The notes beneath the pieces were generated by a model. It saw nothing but the letters and a program-made list of their open reading frames with translations, was not told the DNA's origin and ran no database searches. The position numbers and the translations under genes are program-made. A DNA stretch of 7,463 bases, from positions 1-7,463 of the forward strand of contig JAFNUQ010000069.1 of NCBI GenBank assembly GCA_017383945.1, given 5' to 3'. Every line of letters begins with the position of its first letter. The first letter of the stretch is position 1. Shown piece by piece: positions 5,533-7,463 of this stretch. This DNA is from Bacteroidales bacterium (GTDB taxonomy: Bacteria; Bacteroidota; Bacteroidia; Bacteroidales; UBA932).

Positions 5533-6237
5533 TTAGTATTTATATGCTGTTATTGCTACATATGAGCCTTTGTCATAGCCTTCGCACGGTTCTTCAACCT
5601 GAAGGTGGGTATAGCAAGGCGAAGCGACCAGGGTCTGAGAGAATTTAAGGCCTTCAAAACCAGCTTGTTTTATCATTTCGATTTTATCGCTCGTAGTGCG
5701 CCAATTTGCTTGTTTGACAAGCTCGATCGGATAAGGCATCAGAGGAGAACAACCTTCAAGCAGCGGATGATCCCATGTTCCGACAGAAAGTGCAAGGTTG
5801 TAGATAAGGCCATAAGAGCTTTCTTTAGGAACATCTATTACGATTACTTTGCCGCCCTTACGTAGTGATGCGTAGGCCTTTCTCAGTGCAAGTCCAAGGT
5901 CCTGCATATAACAAGGACATCCGTTAAACAACACAGTATCAAACTGTTCTGTACCATAGTCAGCATCTTCCCCAGTTGCAATCATAACGTCCATTCCTCG
6001 TTTTGTCGCAATCTCTGCCATAGCAGCAGACGGCTCGATGCCTTTGCGGATAGATATCCCGTATTCATCTGCGAGAATCTTCTCAAACAGACCGCTACCA
6101 CATCCGATCGACAAGACTTCGCCTGCATTATCCAGGCAGGAAGCCACTAGCTTGACTTCACTTTCAAGGACATTTGCATTTTCAATAAACCAAGAATCAT
6201 ATTCTTGAGCATACGAATCAAAACTTTTGTAACCCAT
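5533..6237 (-). CDS. Class I SAM-dependent methyltransferase, first gene of the thiamine operon
   Basis: Protein of 234 residues with a Methyltransf_11-like (UbiE-type) Rossmann fold: an N-terminal YAQEYDSWF segment (9-17), the SAM-binding motif VLSIGCGSG (41-49), the acidic ribose-binding residue E68 in GIEPS, and FDTVLFNG (99-106) at the motif IV position. A long helical insertion around 140-190 and a cysteine-containing C-terminal part (about 204-224) may form the substrate side. The substrate is not recognisable. It is the first gene behind the TPP riboswitch and lies 11 bp upstream of thiM, so its expression should fall when thiamine pyrophosphate is plentiful. An in-frame ATG at 6261 is rejected because it would place the start inside the terminator hairpin; the ATG at 6237 follows the U-tract. 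A role in processing or detoxifying a thiamine-related compound is inferred from context only. Confidence 0.85.
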   Translation of the reverse strand: MGYKSFDSYAQEYDSWFIENANVLESEVKLVASCLDNAGEVLSIGCGSGLFEKILADEYGISIRKGIEPSAAMAEIATKRGMDVMIATGEDADYGTEQFDTVLFNGCPCYMQDLGLALRKAYASLRKGGKVIVIDVPKESSYGLIYNLALSVGTWDHPLLEGCSPLMPYPIELVKQANWRTTSDKIEMIKQAGFEGLKFSQTLVASPCYTHLQVEEPCEGYDKGSYVAITAYKY

Positions 6238-6244
6238 AGCAGTT

Positions 6245-6282
6245 AATAAAAAAAGCCGCATTCCTGAATACGGAATACGGCT
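6245..6282 (-). terminator. Intrinsic terminator, expression platform of the TPP riboswitch
   Basis: On the minus strand, AGCCGTATTCC (6282-6272) pairs with GGAATGCGGCT (6264-6254) over 11 bp with one G-U pair and a 7-nt loop, followed by six further U residues (6253-6248). It lies between the TPP aptamer and the first gene, so it is the likely switchable terminator that stops transcription when TPP is bound. I could not identify a convincing antiterminator pairing by eye. Confidence 0.82.
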
Positions 6283-6313
6283 GTATAAATAATATTATTA
6301 CTCTCTAAAAAAA

Positions 6314-6401
6314 CACCGTTTCCCTGCGCTGTCATTATACATATCAGGTTCATAGGGTATAATCTCAGCCAAGCTACAAGTGCTCGGCACCCCTAACAGC
6401 A
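6314..6401 (-). ncRNA. TPP riboswitch (THI element)
   Basis: Read on the minus strand, this has the conserved TPP aptamer blocks in order: GGGGTGCC, a P3 hairpin (GCCGAGC/GCTTGGC with a 7-nt loop), GGCTGAGAT, ACCC, GAACCTGAT, a TAATGACAGCGC segment and AGGGAA. A P1 helix can form between TGCTGTT (6401-6395) and AACGGTG (6320-6314), mostly A-U and G-U pairs. It binds thiamine pyrophosphate and lowers expression of the downstream methyltransferase-thiM-thiE/tenA operon. A U7 tract (6313-6307) directly follows P1, and a standard terminator hairpin follows at 6282-6245. The aptamer starts close to the predicted transcript start, so it forms the 5' end of the mRNA. Confidence 0.95.
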
Positions 6402-6404
6402 TTG

Positions 6405-6437
6405 CAAATATAAATACTTTTTCTTTAAGTTGGTCAA
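6405..6437 (-). promoter_or_regulatory. Bacteroidetes-type promoter of the thiamine operon
   Basis: The minus strand has TATATTTG (6412-6405), an exact TAnnTTTG -7 element, with TTG (6437-6435) 22 nt upstream as a possible -33 element, slightly farther than the usual 19-21. The transcript would begin near 6398-6400, right at the 5' side of riboswitch P1. The TTG directly abuts the stop codon of the preceding SDR gene (6438-6440). Confidence 0.6.
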
Positions 6438-7187
6438 CTAATTTTTAATACAAGTGAGACGCTCCCAAATAAAACGAGGAATAAATCTCCCCACAAAGCA
6501 GAGTGCGCGGAAACGCCAGTCAAATGTATAGACTCTTCTTCTTTGTTTTATAGCCTTCATTATATGATTGGCCGCTGTCTCTCGAGACATAACTACTGGA
6601 TAGTGCTTGTCTGGGTTCAGAATAGCTGTATCTACAAATCCAGGTCTTATGTCGGTAAAGCAGACCGGGATATCTTCCATGCGAGAAAGCTGTGCGAGTG
6701 CTGACAGGTATGTACTCTGCATCCTTTTAGAAGCAGCATATGCAGGAGCAGACCCCATAGCAAAAACACCGGCCACAGAAGTAATTACAGCAACTTGAGC
6801 CTTCTGCTTGTAGGATTCTTTGTGCTGTCGGACATAATTGACAAAATAATCTACGATACGCACCATACCTTCACAATTGGTCTTGACCATCGTGATCTCT
6901 TTATCAATGTCAAGTTCTGGATTCTGCTGCCCCACACCGGACACATAAAACAAGAGATCCGGTGTGCCGAGCTGATTGATGAGTGTATCAAGAGCCGGAA
7001 TACTATCCTCACGCGTAACATCCATAGTAGCTGTATAGATAGTTGCTGAAGGATATTCCAAACGGAAGGATTCCAAGGCTTCAGACCTTCTGCCGGCAAT
7101 GCCCACTGCCCATCCATCTGCGACCAGTCTCGCCGCAGCATCGCGTCCCAAACCGGAAGTCGCACCAATTATAATTGCTTTTTTCAT
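6438..7187 (-). CDS. SDR-family oxidoreductase
   Basis: Short-chain dehydrogenase/reductase of 249 residues. Visible motifs are GATSGLG (8-14), the basic pair R33-R34 after the second strand (which favours NADPH), YVSGVG (81-86) at the NNAG position, N104, catalytic S137, Y150 and K154 in YAASK, and RPGFVDT (181-187). The C-terminal region (about 215-245) is rich in arginine, tryptophan and phenylalanine, as in the SDR subgroup whose C-terminal amphipathic helix may touch the membrane. It is more like bacterial DltE/YdfG-type SDRs than the other SDR gene in this window, with which it shares only family motifs. It begins 15 bp after the Rpn-type gene and ends just before the riboswitch promoter. 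No own promoter was recognised in the short gap, so readthrough from upstream or a promoter inside the upstream gene is likely. Substrate unknown. Confidence 0.9.
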   Translation of the reverse strand: MKKAIIIGATSGLGRDAAARLVADGWAVGIAGRRSEALESFRLEYPSATIYTATMDVTREDSIPALDTLINQLGTPDLLFYVSGVGQQNPELDIDKEITMVKTNCEGMVRIVDYFVNYVRQHKESYKQKAQVAVITSVAGVFAMGSAPAYAASKRMQSTYLSALAQLSRMEDIPVCFTDIRPGFVDTAILNPDKHYPVVMSRETAANHIMKAIKQRRRVYTFDWRFRALCFVGRFIPRFIWERLTCIKN

Positions 7188-7202
7188 TGCTGAATTATTA
7201 AT

Positions 7203-7463
7203 CTAATCAAACAACTGTTTTATCTGCTCGATAGGAATCTGTGTGAGTTCGGAGATCTGCTCAGCTGTCATCCCAGAAGCAATCATATTCTTAATAATCG
7301 CCATTCTCTCTATTTCTCTTCCTTCAGCTCTACCTTCAGCTCTACCAATCTCTCTACCTTCTTCCTTGGCATATTCAATGGTATTCTTGTAATCTGAGAC
7401 AAACATAAGCGAGTTCTTGTATAGTTGATATTCGTTTGTGTCAAAATTAGCAAATTTTGATAA
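7203..7463 (-). CDS. Rpn/PD-(D/E)XK nuclease-family (transposase-like) protein, C-terminal fragment
   Basis: The minus-strand frame is open to the right edge of the window, giving the last 86 residues of a longer protein; an ATG at 7406 is probably internal. The C-terminus has a charged helix with an EGRE-IGRAEGRAEGREIE repeat, followed by MAIIKNMIASGMTAEQISELTQIPIEQIKQLF, a small helix-turn-helix-like tail. This tail is characteristic of the Rpn family of recombination-promoting nucleases, often annotated as PD-(D/E)XK nuclease family transposase and abundant in Bacteroidetes. The catalytic nuclease domain lies outside the window, so activity cannot be judged. These genes are usually solitary and often multicopy. 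The DNA of the charged repeat contains a perfect 12-bp tandem duplication. Confidence 0.8.
   Translation of the reverse strand, partial: LSKFANFDTNEYQLYKNSLMFVSDYKNTIEYAKEEGREIGRAEGRAEGREIERMAIIKNMIASGMTAEQISELTQIPIEQIKQLFD
7321..7344. repeat. Perfect 12-bp tandem duplication inside the Rpn-type gene
   Basis: CCTTCAGCTCTA occurs twice head-to-tail (7321-7332, 7333-7344). On the coding minus strand each unit adds a four-residue block of the RAEG repeat, so copy-number change would keep the frame and lengthen the charged helix in four-residue steps. Confidence 0.8.

Noticed and set aside
6238..6261. Longer methyltransferase start at 6261
   Set aside because: It would start inside the riboswitch terminator hairpin and add residues with no family similarity; the ATG at 6237 directly precedes the conserved N-terminal segment.
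6851..7168. Minus-strand 105-codon frame overlapping the second SDR gene
   Set aside because: It is an out-of-frame reading of the same strand; the SDR frame carries the Rossmann and catalytic motifs.
7203..7463. Evidence for a mobile element boundary around the Rpn-type gene
   Set aside because: No terminal inverted repeats or target-site duplications are visible, and the gene is cut by the window edge.

Overview
The window looks like chromosomal DNA from the order Bacteroidales (Prevotella/Muribaculum-type gut bacteria are the best guess). Three candidate promoters carry the Bacteroidetes-type TAnnTTTG element instead of a sigma70 -10 box. Start codons lack convincing Shine-Dalgarno sequences, and the protein families fit that group. 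The family cannot be fixed from sequence alone.

Layout, left to right: (a) the 3' end of an NCS2-family purine/nucleobase permease (+, 2-226). (b) A three-gene minus-strand unit, transcribed from about 2250 down to 259: a CPBP (CAAX-type) membrane protease, a small DUF1648 membrane protein overlapping it by 8 bp, and an SDR oxidoreductase 10 bp further on. (c) A divergent GtrA-family four-helix membrane protein (+, 2380-2772). (d) A short intergenic patch with an interspersed-repeat-like palindrome and a small hairpin. (e) A GreA/GreB-type transcript cleavage factor gene on the minus strand, broken by an in-frame TAA at codon 24. (f) A thiamine operon on the minus strand, in transcription order: TPP riboswitch, intrinsic terminator, SAM-dependent methyltransferase, thiM, thiE-tenA fusion, strong intrinsic terminator. 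(g) A second, unrelated SDR oxidoreductase. (h) The 3' end of an Rpn/PD-(D/E)XK nuclease-type gene that runs off the right edge.

The centrepiece is the thiamine operon. ThiM phosphorylates hydroxyethylthiazole. TenA can release hydroxymethylpyrimidine (HMP) from degraded pyrimidine precursors. ThiE joins HMP-PP and thiazole phosphate into thiamine phosphate. Here ThiE and TenA are one polypeptide. No ThiC, ThiG or ThiD is present, so the unit looks like salvage plus final coupling, with HMP-P kinase encoded elsewhere. The first gene under riboswitch control is a class I methyltransferase with no obvious place in thiamine synthesis, and it is the least explained element of the operon.

The other points worth checking are the interrupted Gre-factor gene, whose start lies about 14 nt from the thiamine operon's terminator, and the U7 tract directly abutting the TPP aptamer. 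No phage, CRISPR array, insertion sequence, tRNA or rRNA was seen, and no gene-free stretch exceeds 300 bases.
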